Origin: Flavobacteriales bacterium
GTDB taxonomy: Bacteria > Bacteroidota > Bacteroidia > Flavobacteriales_F > PHOS-HE28
Direction: 5' to 3'
NCBI GenBank assembly: GCA_016719225.1
Contig: JADKAN010000001.1
Span: 682,001-746,000 of the forward strand
Length of the DNA stretch: 64,000 nt
In this document: piece by piece, positions 55,171 through 63,642 of the stretch
Numbering within the stretch: position 1 is the first letter of the stretch
How the letters are laid out: each line of letters begins with the position of its first letter
Translations under genes and position numbers: made by a program
The notes under the pieces: model-generated
Told to the model about the DNA's origin: nothing
The model's input: only the letters and a program-made list of their open reading frames with translations
The model's database searches: none

Positions 55171-56232
55171 TCAGAAAGCGAAACGGATCTTCTCGGTTCG
55201 ACCTGAGCGAGTGAACCTCGCGATATAAAGCCCGGGTGACCGATCGAAGGGAATTTGCGTCTCCGGGCCAGTGATGAATGAATGATAGACCGATCTACCC
55301 GTATTGTCCATAATGTTCAACGTAACAGTTGATCTTTCAGGGCCGGAAAACGCTATGTGCAATGCGTTGCCATCCTTCCAAAGCTTCGTTGTCGCTTCGC
55401 CCAATTCCGCCACACCTGCACCGGCATCCCAGACCGCATGCACCCATTCCGGACGGTCGATGTAAGGATTCCTGTTGTTCTGCTGTGCAAATATGGCGTT
55501 ATTCCGGGCGATCTCTTTGGGGCTCACCGGGTCCAAGTCGTTCCATGCCAGCAGCGTGGTTACCGCCCAAGGGGATAGATCACCGGCGGTCATCATGGGC
55601 GAACTCCATCCCGAGGTTTCCCCATAGTACCGCGTCAACATGTAGAAGCAGCTACGGGCCAAGTCACCCTTGTAGGAATCGATCGGCTCGAAGACGGTGC
55701 TGTTGTAACCAGGGTCCACGCAAAGGCCGGTCTTCGAACCGTTCTGACTGGTGTAATCGGCGCTTCCCACATCACCATATGCGAGATTGCCCCTCTTGTT
55801 GTTCACCCAGCCGTCGGTGGGATAGATGTGGAAGAGGTCACTGTTCATGGGGCTACCGGAGTTGAACCAGCTCTGCGGAAAACTGTGCTCCCGGTTGTAG
55901 CAGTCGCCCTCCCCATTGTACTCGCCGCATTGATCATTCCCGAAACTGTAGACGTATGGTGGGGTACCACCAGGGATGTCACTGTATATGTCCCAAACCT
56001 TGTTCGCCGATGTGGCATCAGTGCTTTGAAACGCGCTCCATAACTGGCTGTATGTCAACACAGTATGGTTGTCGATGATATTGTGCAGCGCCACGCGCAG
56101 CGATTGCCCGCTTAATCCTTCAGCGGTGTTGTAGTACCCTGCCGGTGGTTGGGCGCAAGCCATTAAAAGAGCGCTCGCCGCCATGGCGCAGGTCAGCGAT
56201 CGTAAGGAGACGGTGTGTGCTGGGAAGCTCAT
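55171..56232 (-). CDS. Secreted endonuclease I with T9SS-like tail
   Basis: A 353-residue extracellular nuclease. The signal sequence ends at a probable lipobox (SALLMACAQ). The endonuclease I (EndA/NucM) core has WDIYSD, then CYNREHSFPQSWF with the catalytic His, and SDLFHIYPTDGWVNNKRGN with the metal-binding Asn. A C-terminal beta-sandwich of about 80 residues (LHIAFSGPERSTVTLNIMDNTGRSVYHS to PGLYIARFTRSGRTEKIRFAF) resembles a T9SS sorting domain. Its ATG overlaps the upstream rhodanese stop by 4 bp. Confidence 0.88.
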   Translation of the reverse strand: MSFPAHTVSLRSLTCAMAASALLMACAQPPAGYYNTAEGLSGQSLRVALHNIIDNHTVLTYSQLWSAFQSTDATSANKVWDIYSDIPGGTPPYVYSFGNDQCGEYNGEGDCYNREHSFPQSWFNSGSPMNSDLFHIYPTDGWVNNKRGNLAYGDVGSADYTSQNGSKTGLCVDPGYNSTVFEPIDSYKGDLARSCFYMLTRYYGETSGWSSPMMTAGDLSPWAVTTLLAWNDLDPVSPKEIARNNAIFAQQNNRNPYIDRPEWVHAVWDAGAGVAELGEATTKLWKDGNALHIAFSGPERSTVTLNIMDNTGRSVYHSFITGPETQIPFDRSPGLYIARFTRSGRTEKIRFAF

Positions 56233-56609
56233 GGTTTATCCACCGGTTGTTTGGCGGCTAACCAAGCGCGCATTCCCCCTGTCAGATCATGTACGTTGGT
56301 ATATCCTGCCTTCTCCAAGGCTTTCAGGGCCATATTGCTCCGTCCACCAGAAGCGCAGTAGATCAGGACCGGCGCATCCTTGTCAGTGGCTGCCATCTGT
56401 TCCAGCAACGTCCCGCTGTTCCAATCTACGTTTTCCGATCCGGCTATAAAGCCTTGTTCGCGCTCACCGACCGTTCGTACATCCACCAGGCGCACTTCAG
56501 GTTGTTGCAAAGCCTTTGCGAAATCCGCCACGTTCAAGTGCGCTGACCCCACTTGGGCGCAGGACATCAAGGTGAAAGCGGCAAATGCAGCCGTGATGAT
56601 GGTCTTCAT
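56229..56609 (-). CDS. Periplasmic rhodanese-like sulfurtransferase lipoprotein
   Basis: A 126-residue lipoprotein: ITAAFAAFTLMSCAQ carries a lipobox. The rhodanese fold has VRLVDVRTVGEREQGFIAGSENVDW and the active-site loop IYCASGGRS, with catalytic Cys. It ends GYTNVHDLTGGMRAWLAAKQP. Sulfur donor or redox partner is unknown. It is coupled to endonuclease I through a 4-bp overlap. Confidence 0.93.
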   Translation of the reverse strand: MKTIITAAFAAFTLMSCAQVGSAHLNVADFAKALQQPEVRLVDVRTVGEREQGFIAGSENVDWNSGTLLEQMAATDKDAPVLIYCASGGRSNMALKALEKAGYTNVHDLTGGMRAWLAAKQPVDKP

Positions 56610-56780
56610 GGGGACAAAGGTCGGCAACCGGGGCGGGAAGTGGGCAAGGCGCCAAGATGGATCGAGTCATTAGTTCCGACGAACGGCGGTTTATGCCCGA
56701 CGAATTATCGATGAAAAAAGTAGTTCCCATTTGGCATGCCTATTGCTAAATCGTTGAATACAAACCTAAAACCTGATCCC

Positions 56781-57194
56781 ATGAAGAACCAATTCCGTAA
56801 TGCCGCTTTGGTGGCGACCATGATGTTGGCAAGTGCAACTTTCGCCCAAGACAAGCCTGCTGGTAGCCCACCTCCTCGTCCCGCTGTGGAGCAGAAGATG
56901 CAAGCTATGAACATGGATGTTCCCATGTTGGTGGAAAAGCTTGGTCTCGATCAGGATCAAATGGGAAAGTTGAAGGAGATCGACGCCAAGACCCAGAACG
57001 AGATGGCATCCTTGAAAGGCATGGACGAAGCTGACAAGACAATGAAAATGCAGGAGATCGTTGCTGACCGCACGAACATGGTGAAGGAAGTGCTTACCCC
57101 AGTGCAGAAGGAAAAATTCCAAGCGCTGATGAAAGAAAAGGCAGTGGAGACCGCTCCAGTGATGGAAGCGCCTATGGAAGAAGAGACCAAGTGA
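56781..57194 (+). CDS. Periplasmic Spy/CpxP-like LTxxQ protein
   Basis: A 137-residue exported protein with signal peptide (LVATMMLASATFA). The Met-rich helices (KMQAMNMDVPMLVEKLGLDQDQMGKLKEID) and the C-terminal LTPVQKEKFQALM match the LTxxQ repeat family of Spy/CpxP-type chaperones, though with few repeats. Ends acidic and Met/Pro-rich. The ATG giving MKNQFRNAAL is chosen over one 15 codons upstream. Confidence 0.75.
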   Translation: MKNQFRNAALVATMMLASATFAQDKPAGSPPPRPAVEQKMQAMNMDVPMLVEKLGLDQDQMGKLKEIDAKTQNEMASLKGMDEADKTMKMQEIVADRTNMVKEVLTPVQKEKFQALMKEKAVETAPVMEAPMEEETK

Positions 57195-57214
57195 TCGGTT
57201 TCACATTGATCGCG

Positions 57215-57253
57215 AAAGGGCTGCCTCGTTTAGAGGCGGCCCTTTCTTTTTTT
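57215..57253 (+). terminator. Factor-independent terminator after the Spy-like gene
   Basis: A 13-bp stem (57215-57227 with 57233-57245, one G-U pair) and 5-nt loop, followed after one C by seven T. Confidence 0.9.
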
Positions 57254-57297
57254 CCGATCGTTCGGAATTCCAACCTCTCAGGATAACCTTCTTCGGG

Positions 57298-57669
57298 TCA
57301 AGGCTCTTGCCGGTCTCGATCCTTTCCAAGGTCTTCAAACTGGATGTCTCCGGTCGTATGAGGACCAGGACCATCATTCGAGGGCGATGGATCCTCTGCA
57401 CTGGAAACGGCTTCTCCAAGTTCGCTACGCAGTCGGCCCAATTCTTTCAAGGTATCGTGGAGGCCGTCCACGAATTTGTCGAAATCCTCTTTGTAGAGGT
57501 AGATCTTGTGTTTGGAATAGCTCACGCCTCCATCTTCTTGCGTCTGCTTCTTGCTTTCCGTGATGGTGAGGAAGAGGTCGTTACCCCGTGTTTTTCGGAC
57601 ATCAAAGAAATAAGTCCGTTTGCCTGCGCGCACCACATTGGAAAAAACATCTTCCCGGGCATCGTTCAT
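57298..57669 (-). CDS. DUF3276 (PUR family) nucleic-acid-binding protein
   Basis: A 123-residue protein with the PUR-alpha-like repeat typical of Bacteroidota DUF3276: FSNVVRAGKRTYFFDVRKTRGNDLFLTITESKKQ, then YSKHKIYLYKEDFDKFVDGLHDTLKEL. Homologues such as Borrelia BpuR bind single-stranded nucleic acid and affect gene expression. The C-terminal 40 residues are acidic and disordered. The ATG giving MNDAREDVFSN is chosen; 48 upstream residues look non-coding. Confidence 0.9.
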   Translation of the reverse strand: MNDAREDVFSNVVRAGKRTYFFDVRKTRGNDLFLTITESKKQTQEDGGVSYSKHKIYLYKEDFDKFVDGLHDTLKELGRLRSELGEAVSSAEDPSPSNDGPGPHTTGDIQFEDLGKDRDRQEP

Positions 57670-57754
57670 CGGCTGACGTGTTGGTGTTACACCCAAATAT
57701 AGGGTAAGGGCGTGGGCTATCCGCAAACCCGCACCGGCGACAAACGCAACAGGT

Positions 57755-59644
57755 TCACGCCTCGTCAGCGCCTTCCACCTCCTCCAACAACTGCTCTTGC
57801 CGCAGTGCCTCATAAAGGCCTCCCAGCTTCACCAATTCCGCGTGCGATCCCTGCTCGGCCACTTGGCCATGCTGCAATACAAGGATGTTGTCGGCACGCT
57901 GTACCGCACTGATGCGGTGACTGATGATCACCGTGGTACGACCGACCATCACGCGGTCCAATCCGCGGAGGATCGCTTCTTCAGTGGCTGTGTCCACAGC
58001 GCTGAGTGGATCATCGAACAACAGGATGCGGGGCTCGCGCACCAAAGCACGGGCAATGCTGATCCGCTGTTTCTGCCCACCGCTCAACGTGACGCCCCGT
58101 TCGCCCAACAGGGTTTCGTAGCCTAATGGAAAACCCGTGATGTCGCGGTGTACCTGTGCCGTGCGCGCGGCAGCGATCACCAGTTCTTCGTTGCTCTGGG
58201 AAGGGTCCAGACTGAAGGCGATGTTGGAGCGTATGGAATCACTGAAAAGGAAAACATCCTGGGGCACGATGCCGAGTTGGCTGCGCAGCTTTTCCAATGC
58301 GACCTGCCGGATAGGGACGTCATCGATCAGGATCTCGCCGGATGTGGCATCATACGTACGTCCGATCAGCTCGGCGATGGTGCTCTTTCCGCTTCCGGTG
58401 TGGCCCGTTATGGCCAAGGTGCTTCCGACGGGTGCATGGAAGGTGACGTTCCGCAGCGCTTGGATGCCTGTTTCAGGGTAGGTGAAGGACACATTTTTAA
58501 AGGTGATGGCACCTTTGACCTCCTCAAGCCGGTCGCCTTCGGTGATGATGGCCGGAGGCGTATCCAGGAATTCGTTGATACGCTGCATACTCACCGCCGC
58601 CTGCTGAACTTGCGAGGTGATCATACCCAAACTCGCAAAAGGCCACGTGAGCTTTGTGACGTACAATGTGAATTCCGCTATGTTGCCAACGGTGACGCCC
58701 GTACCGCCGCGTATCAAAAGCATACCCCCTATGAACACCACCAAGGCGGTGCTCAGCCCAACAAGCAGCATGATGGCCGGCATGAAAAGTGAATCCACCT
58801 TGGCTTGTGCCAAGCTGGTCTTGCGATAATCCTTTGCGGCCTTGCGGAAGCGTTCGTTCACAAGCCCTTCCTTGGAATAGGACTTGATCACGCGCATGCC
58901 GCTGAAGGTCTCTTGGGCCAGCGAGCTCAACCGACTTTGCTGTTTCTGGGTCGCCATGCTGCGGCGGTTGATCGTGTCACTTACCAAATAGATGGCCACG
59001 CTCAGGAGCGGCAAAGGCGCTAATGACCAGATGGTGAGTTCCTCGTTCACTCCCCACATCACCCACACGATCATTACGGTGAGAACCACGAGGTTGATGA
59101 TGTACATCACTGCGGGTCCGATGAACTGGCGCACTTTGGAGACGTCCTCGCTGATGCGGTTCATCAGGTCTCCGGTGCTATTCCTCTTGTAGAAGGCACG
59201 GTCCAGCTGCTGGTAGTGCGCGTAAACAGCGTTCTTCAGGTCGAATTCCATCAAGCGACTTACCACGATGATGGTCTGCCGCGTGAAAAAGAGGAAAACG
59301 CCTTGAAGCAAGGTGAACAGCAGGAACAAGCCGGCATAGAACACGGCGAACCACATGATCTTGTGCTCCAAAGCGGCATCGTCCAACGGACCGTCCATTT
59401 TTTGTTGCAGGTCGATCCCGGTCCATGAGGTCCAATCCCGCACCTGTTCCGGCAATGCCAAATGACGCTCGGCGATGGGAAGGTCGCGTTGGGCAATGCC
59501 CGTACCGATGAGGTCGAACGCTTCACGTACCACCTTAGGGGTGTAAACAGAGAAAAGACTGGTCAGGACGATGAAGGCCACGCCCATCAATAACCGCCCC
59601 CAATAGCGGCGGAAGTAGGGTAGGAGCGATATCAGGGAACGCAT
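57755..59644 (-). CDS. ABC exporter, MsbA-like
   Basis: A 629-residue half-transporter. Residues 15-340 hold six helices, with a larger extracytoplasmic segment after helix 1 (residues 45-90). The ATPase has Walker A GHTGSGKSTIAELIG, the signature LSGGQKQRIS (normal, unlike the other exporter at 32.8 kb) and Walker B RILLFDDPLSAVD, where the catalytic Glu is replaced by Asp. It would export lipids, peptides or drugs; homo- or heterodimerisation with the other exporter is possible, since that one has an altered signature and a normal Walker B. Confidence 0.92.
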   Translation of the reverse strand: MRSLISLLPYFRRYWGRLLMGVAFIVLTSLFSVYTPKVVREAFDLIGTGIAQRDLPIAERHLALPEQVRDWTSWTGIDLQQKMDGPLDDAALEHKIMWFAVFYAGLFLLFTLLQGVFLFFTRQTIIVVSRLMEFDLKNAVYAHYQQLDRAFYKRNSTGDLMNRISEDVSKVRQFIGPAVMYIINLVVLTVMIVWVMWGVNEELTIWSLAPLPLLSVAIYLVSDTINRRSMATQKQQSRLSSLAQETFSGMRVIKSYSKEGLVNERFRKAAKDYRKTSLAQAKVDSLFMPAIMLLVGLSTALVVFIGGMLLIRGGTGVTVGNIAEFTLYVTKLTWPFASLGMITSQVQQAAVSMQRINEFLDTPPAIITEGDRLEEVKGAITFKNVSFTYPETGIQALRNVTFHAPVGSTLAITGHTGSGKSTIAELIGRTYDATSGEILIDDVPIRQVALEKLRSQLGIVPQDVFLFSDSIRSNIAFSLDPSQSNEELVIAAARTAQVHRDITGFPLGYETLLGERGVTLSGGQKQRISIARALVREPRILLFDDPLSAVDTATEEAILRGLDRVMVGRTTVIISHRISAVQRADNILVLQHGQVAEQGSHAELVKLGGLYEALRQEQLLEEVEGADEA

Positions 59645-59657
59645 GCGGACGGCTTGC

Positions 59658-59665
59658 TACCTTTG
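59658..59665 (+). promoter_or_regulatory. Putative -7 element of leucine dehydrogenase gene
   Basis: TACCTTTG matches TAnnTTTG exactly, about 105 nt before the start. No convincing -33 partner is seen. Confidence 0.35.
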
Positions 59666-59692
59666 GGCCGCTCAAAGTAGAGGGCGTGGCGG

Positions 59693-59721
59693 CAAAAGTA
59701 GGTCGCAACGTCCGCGTGCAA
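59693..59721 (-). promoter_or_regulatory. Putative promoter of the MsbA-like exporter gene
   Basis: On the minus strand, TACTTTTG (59693-59700) with a TTG -33 (59719-59721) 18 nt upstream; 48 nt before the start codon. A second near match lies closer. Confidence 0.5.
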
Positions 59722-59769
59722 CCCGTAACGAACGGGCGCAATTGCGCAACAAGAACCCAACTTCGCCAC

Positions 59770-60870
59770 ATGGAGACCACCACCACGGAGAATACCGAAG
59801 CCTGCGCCGTCATCGGCCGGATGGAGGAACAGGACCACGAGCAGCTGCTCTTTTGTAACGACCGCACTACAGGCCTCAAAGCCATTATCGCCGTGCACGA
59901 TACCACCTTGGGCCCCGCTTTGGGCGGGACACGCATGTGGCCGTATGCCAATGAGTTCGCTGCCTTGTCGGACGTGCTCCGCCTCAGCCGCGGCATGACC
60001 TATAAGAGCGCACTCGCCGGGCTGGACCTTGGTGGAGGTAAAGCCGTGATCATCGGGGATGCACGAACGGGGAAAAGTGAGGCCATGTTCCGCCGCTTCG
60101 GGCGTTTCGTGGACAGCTTGAACGGTCGGTACATCACCGCCGAGGATGTGGGCATGACCACCGTGGAGATGGTGAATATCCGCAAGGAGACCAAGTATGT
60201 CGCAGGCCTTCCAGAGAGCCAGGGCGGAAGCGGGGATCCTTCACCTGTTACGGCTTACGGCGTGTTTTGCGGGATCCGCGCAGCAGCTAGGACGGCTTTC
60301 GGCACAGACTCGCTGAGCGGCCGCAAAGTTTCCGTGCAGGGCGCCGGCAATGTGGGCCGCTATTTGGTGGGCCACCTCTTGGATGCCGGCGCCACGGTCT
60401 ACCTCACGGATATCCACGAGGACAAATTGGCGGCTATCAAGAAGGATCGGCCAACGGTGAACATCGTTGCGCCTGCGGACGTGCTCGCTTTGGATGTGGA
60501 CATTTATTCACCCTGCGCATTGGGTGCCACGGTGAACGACGAAAGCTTGAAATTGCTCAAATGCAGCGTGATCGCCGGAGCGGCCAACAACCAGCTTGCT
60601 GTGGAAGCCGTTCATGGCCCCGCGTTGATGGAAAAAGGCATCCTGTATGCCCCGGATTTCCTGATCAACGCTGGTGGGATTATCAACTGTGCTTGGGAAC
60701 TACGCGGCTATGACCGCAAGGCGGCGTTGCAGCAGACCGAGGGCATTTACGATACCGCGCTCAACATTTTCAAGACCAGCCGCGAAGAGCATATCCCCAC
60801 ATACCTCGCGGCCAACCGGGCTGCTGAAGCCCGCATCCGTTCCGTACGCCAAGCCGGTCTTTCGTTCTGA
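59770..60870 (+). CDS. Leucine/amino-acid dehydrogenase (Glu/Leu/Phe/Val family)
   Basis: A 366-residue NAD+-dependent oxidative deaminase. The catalytic Lys residues lie in GMTYKSALAGLDLGGGKAVI, and substrate motifs GGTRMWPY and AAGPD-like AEDVGMT precede them. The C-terminal NAD domain has VSVQGAGNVGRYLVGHLL. It matches leucine dehydrogenase more than valine dehydrogenase, used in branched-chain amino-acid breakdown. The ATG is the one before ETTTTEN; 28 upstream in-frame residues look non-coding. Confidence 0.93.
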   Translation: METTTTENTEACAVIGRMEEQDHEQLLFCNDRTTGLKAIIAVHDTTLGPALGGTRMWPYANEFAALSDVLRLSRGMTYKSALAGLDLGGGKAVIIGDARTGKSEAMFRRFGRFVDSLNGRYITAEDVGMTTVEMVNIRKETKYVAGLPESQGGSGDPSPVTAYGVFCGIRAAARTAFGTDSLSGRKVSVQGAGNVGRYLVGHLLDAGATVYLTDIHEDKLAAIKKDRPTVNIVAPADVLALDVDIYSPCALGATVNDESLKLLKCSVIAGAANNQLAVEAVHGPALMEKGILYAPDFLINAGGIINCAWELRGYDRKAALQQTEGIYDTALNIFKTSREEHIPTYLAANRAAEARIRSVRQAGLSF

Positions 60871-60878
60871 ACCCCCAC

Positions 60879-61820
60879 ATGCTCAACCGCAGACATCTTC
60901 GGATCAAGGCCTTTCAGGCACTGTATGCCCATGCACAAAGTGCGGGCGGCCTGCCTTCCAAAACGCAGAAGGAACTTTTCCTGGGCGTTGAGCGCACCTA
61001 CGACCTGTATACACAGCTCCTGCTCCTTTTCGGGGAGCTGCGCCGATCGGCCGATGAACGCATCGAGGAACGGAAGAACAAGCGTTTGCCCACCGCCTCC
61101 GATCTGAGTGCAAGCCGTGCATTCGTGGATATGCCTGCCTTGGTACTCTTGGCTGAAAGCCCACGTCTACTGGCGGAAAGTGAAAAGCGGAAATTGGGCT
61201 GGATGGGACAGCGCGAACTGCTTGCACAGCTTTATAAGCTGGTTGAACAAAGCCCTGAATACATCGCTTGGATGGCGGACCCGAAGCCTGCGGATGGCTC
61301 CCAGGTGCTCGCCCTGCTTTTCGCGGAACACCTTGTGCAGAACGAAGGGCTGCATGAATACTTCGAGCAAAAAAGCATCCACTGGTTGGAAGACCTCGAC
61401 CTGGCCGCCACCATGGTGGTGCGCACCTTGGAGGGGATCAAGCAGGGTGATAACGAACTCTCCCTTACCGAGCTGGATCACGGTACAACGGAAGAACGCG
61501 AATTCGTCACGGCCTTGTTCAACGAGACAGTTGCCAATGAGGCAGCGGACGAAAAGGCCATCTCCGAAAGAGCCGCCAATTGGGATGCCGATCGCATTGC
61601 GCTGAGCGACATGTTGCTCATGCGCATGGCCCTGAATGAAGCGCGTAGTTTCGACCTCATTCCGGTGAAGGTCACCATGAACGAATACATCGAGATCGCG
61701 AAGGCGTACAGCACGCCGAAGAGCACCCTTTTCATTAACGGTGTGCTGGATAAGCTTTTCGCGGAAATGAAACAGGCCGGAACGATCCGGAAAGTAGGCC
61801 GCGGGCTGCTGGAAAGCTGA
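60879..61820 (+). CDS. nusB: Transcription antitermination factor NusB, long form
   Basis: It pairs with S10 (NusE) to prevent termination in rRNA operons. The N-terminal segment MLNRRHLRIKAFQALYAH is the usual NusB start, and the C-terminal core is WDADRIALSDMLLMRMALNEARSFDLIPVKVTMNEYIEIAKAYSTPKSTLFINGVLDKL. The 313-residue length, twice that of E. coli, with an inserted middle helical region, is the Bacteroidota form. It runs into the DUF1573 gene with no gap. Confidence 0.95.
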   Translation: MLNRRHLRIKAFQALYAHAQSAGGLPSKTQKELFLGVERTYDLYTQLLLLFGELRRSADERIEERKNKRLPTASDLSASRAFVDMPALVLLAESPRLLAESEKRKLGWMGQRELLAQLYKLVEQSPEYIAWMADPKPADGSQVLALLFAEHLVQNEGLHEYFEQKSIHWLEDLDLAATMVVRTLEGIKQGDNELSLTELDHGTTEEREFVTALFNETVANEAADEKAISERAANWDADRIALSDMLLMRMALNEARSFDLIPVKVTMNEYIEIAKAYSTPKSTLFINGVLDKLFAEMKQAGTIRKVGRGLLES

Positions 61821-62309
61821 ATGGGCATGAAGAATTCCATTACCGTCTGCTTGATATTCTTGGCCGTCGCTTTCCAAGCTTGTCGCATCACGGATCACTC
61901 CGAGGATGAACCGGGTACCATATCCACACGGGACATGGAGATCCCGGCCAGCGGCTATAAAAAGAGCGATCCATCACAACTGGCGGGTCTCCGGTTTGAT
62001 ACCACGGGCATGGACATGGGGAAGGTCGCGGAAGGTGTGCAGGTGGAAAAGATCTACTCCTTCGTTAATAGCGGCAAGCGCGACCTCATCATAACCGACG
62101 TGCGCGGGTCTTGCGGGTGCACCGTGGGCAAGGACTGGCCACGTAAACCCGTTCCGCCAGGAGCGCGGGGCACCATCACCGTGGGCTTCGACAGCCAAGG
62201 ACGGCCGGGCACGCAGCACAAAACCATCACGGTGGTCGCGAACACCGATCCCCCCACTACCGTGCTCACTTTGAAAGGCGAAGTGGTGGCGGCACCCGAA
62301 GGCCTTTGA
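61821..62309 (+). CDS. DUF1573 lipoprotein
   Basis: A 162-residue exported protein: lipobox in FLAVAFQACR, then a DUF1573 immunoglobulin-like domain with the motif VRGSCGCTVGKDWPRKPVPPGARGTITVGFDS. Function is unknown; the family is often placed between nusB and yajC, as here. It may start at the first or the third codon (GTG/ATG alternatives are both plausible). Confidence 0.92.
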   Translation: MGMKNSITVCLIFLAVAFQACRITDHSEDEPGTISTRDMEIPASGYKKSDPSQLAGLRFDTTGMDMGKVAEGVQVEKIYSFVNSGKRDLIITDVRGSCGCTVGKDWPRKPVPPGARGTITVGFDSQGRPGTQHKTITVVANTDPPTTVLTLKGEVVAAPEGL

Positions 62310-62343
62310 TCCCGAAAACCAACCTCTAAAAACAACCCGATAT

Positions 62344-62670
62344 ATGCGTCCAGTACTCCTGCAAGCAGCCACTCCTGAAGGCGGTGGAATGTCCACGATC
62401 ATTATGATGGTGCTGCTGTTCGTCGTGTTCTATTTCTTTATGATCCGGCCCCAGCAGAAGAAGGCCAAGGACGCCCGCAAATTCCGCGAGACCCTGCAGA
62501 AAGGCACCCGCATCGTTACTATCGGCGGTCTGCATGGTAAAGTAGTGGAGGTGAACGATAAGACCGTGTTGGTGGAAGTGACCGATGGCGTGAAGCTGCG
62601 TTTCGAAAAAAGCGCTGTGGCCATGGACAATACCATGCAGCTTACGGAAGAGACGGCGAAGAACGCCTGA
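62344..62670 (+). CDS. yajC: Preprotein translocase subunit YajC
   Basis: It forms part of the SecDF-YajC complex that helps pull exported proteins across the inner membrane. One membrane helix (IIMMVLLFVVFYFFMIRPQQKK) carries the family's IRPQ motif, followed by RIVTIGGLHGKVVEVNDKTVLVEV. 108 residues, normal length. Close to coaE (15 bp). Confidence 0.95.
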   Translation: MRPVLLQAATPEGGGMSTIIMMVLLFVVFYFFMIRPQQKKAKDARKFRETLQKGTRIVTIGGLHGKVVEVNDKTVLVEVTDGVKLRFEKSAVAMDNTMQLTEETAKNA

Positions 62671-62685
62671 ACAAGGCGGTCGTGG

Positions 62686-63279
62686 ATGTTCACCGTGGGA
62701 CTCACCGGCGGCATTGGCAGTGGTAAAAGCACCGTGGGCCGGGTGTTCAACGTGCTCGGGATCCCGGTATTCGATTCCGATCACCATGGGAAGTTGTTGC
62801 TACAACACGACCCGGAGCTACGCGATGCGGTGATCGGACTATTCGGCTTGTCCATTTACCCTGATGGAACCTTGGACCGGATGGCGCTTGCGGAACGGAT
62901 CTTTGAGGATCCCGCTGACTTGGCGGCTTTGAACGGCATTGTTCATCCCGCTGTGCGCAGTGCTTTCAAAGTTTGGGCTGAAGGGCAACGCGCCCCCTAT
63001 GTGATCAACGAAGCGGCTATCCTGGTGGAAACTGGTGCATTCCGCCAGTTCGACAAATTGGTAACAGTGGAGGCGCCGGAAGATATCCGGTTGGCCAGGG
63101 TGGTTGCGCGCGATGGAAGCACCGAGGACCAGGTGCGGCAGCGTATGGCTAACCAAGCTTCGGAGGCCCAGCGGCGCGAAGTGAGCCATGCCGTGATCGT
63201 GAACGACAACCACTCCATGGTACTCCCACAAGTATTGGCCTTGCACGAAGAACTGAAGAGGGAAGCCGGTGCCGCATGA
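62686..63279 (+). CDS. coaE: Dephospho-CoA kinase
   Basis: The last step of coenzyme A synthesis. The P-loop is GLTGGIGSGKSTVGRVF, the DSD of FDSDHHGKLLL and the lid-region RMANQ are typical. 197 residues. It overlaps the next gene by 4 bp (ATGA). Confidence 0.96.
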   Translation: MFTVGLTGGIGSGKSTVGRVFNVLGIPVFDSDHHGKLLLQHDPELRDAVIGLFGLSIYPDGTLDRMALAERIFEDPADLAALNGIVHPAVRSAFKVWAEGQRAPYVINEAAILVETGAFRQFDKLVTVEAPEDIRLARVVARDGSTEDQVRQRMANQASEAQRREVSHAVIVNDNHSMVLPQVLALHEELKREAGAA

Positions 63280-63548
63280 CCCAGGGCCGGCTTCCATTAT
63301 CTACAGTGACCTTGGTGTTCGGTGCACTGAGCATCCTGTTGGCCTTCGCGCGCCAACTGTGCGTGCCTGCGCTCATCATGGGCGTGCTTGCCATCGGCTT
63401 TCATTTTTACGGCCGGTCCAAACTTCGGAAAAGCACTTACGGCCCGAATAGTGTGAAGCGCTCCAAACTCGGTTACCTGCTGGCAATGGCGGGAAGCATA
63501 TGCGCCTTGGCGATGTGGGTGCTTTGGGCCACGGGTGCATTACTTTGA
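63276..63548 (+). CDS. Small membrane protein of unknown function
   Basis: A 90-residue protein with three helices (LSTVTLVFGALSILLAF; VPALIMGVLAIGFHFYG; LLAMAGSICALAMWVLWATG) and a basic loop (GRSKLRKSTYGPNSVKRSKLG). It resembles short DUF4190-type proteins but the match is weak. Start overlaps coaE's stop, which supports it being translated. Confidence 0.7.
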   Translation: MTQGRLPLSTVTLVFGALSILLAFARQLCVPALIMGVLAIGFHFYGRSKLRKSTYGPNSVKRSKLGYLLAMAGSICALAMWVLWATGALL

Positions 63549-63642
63549 TCACATACGGCGGCTCGTTGTGCCGGGTTGATCAACAGGACCAACCCATGGT
63601 ACGACCGGACAGCGCGCCTGCCCGTGTATCTTCGCCCACGGC

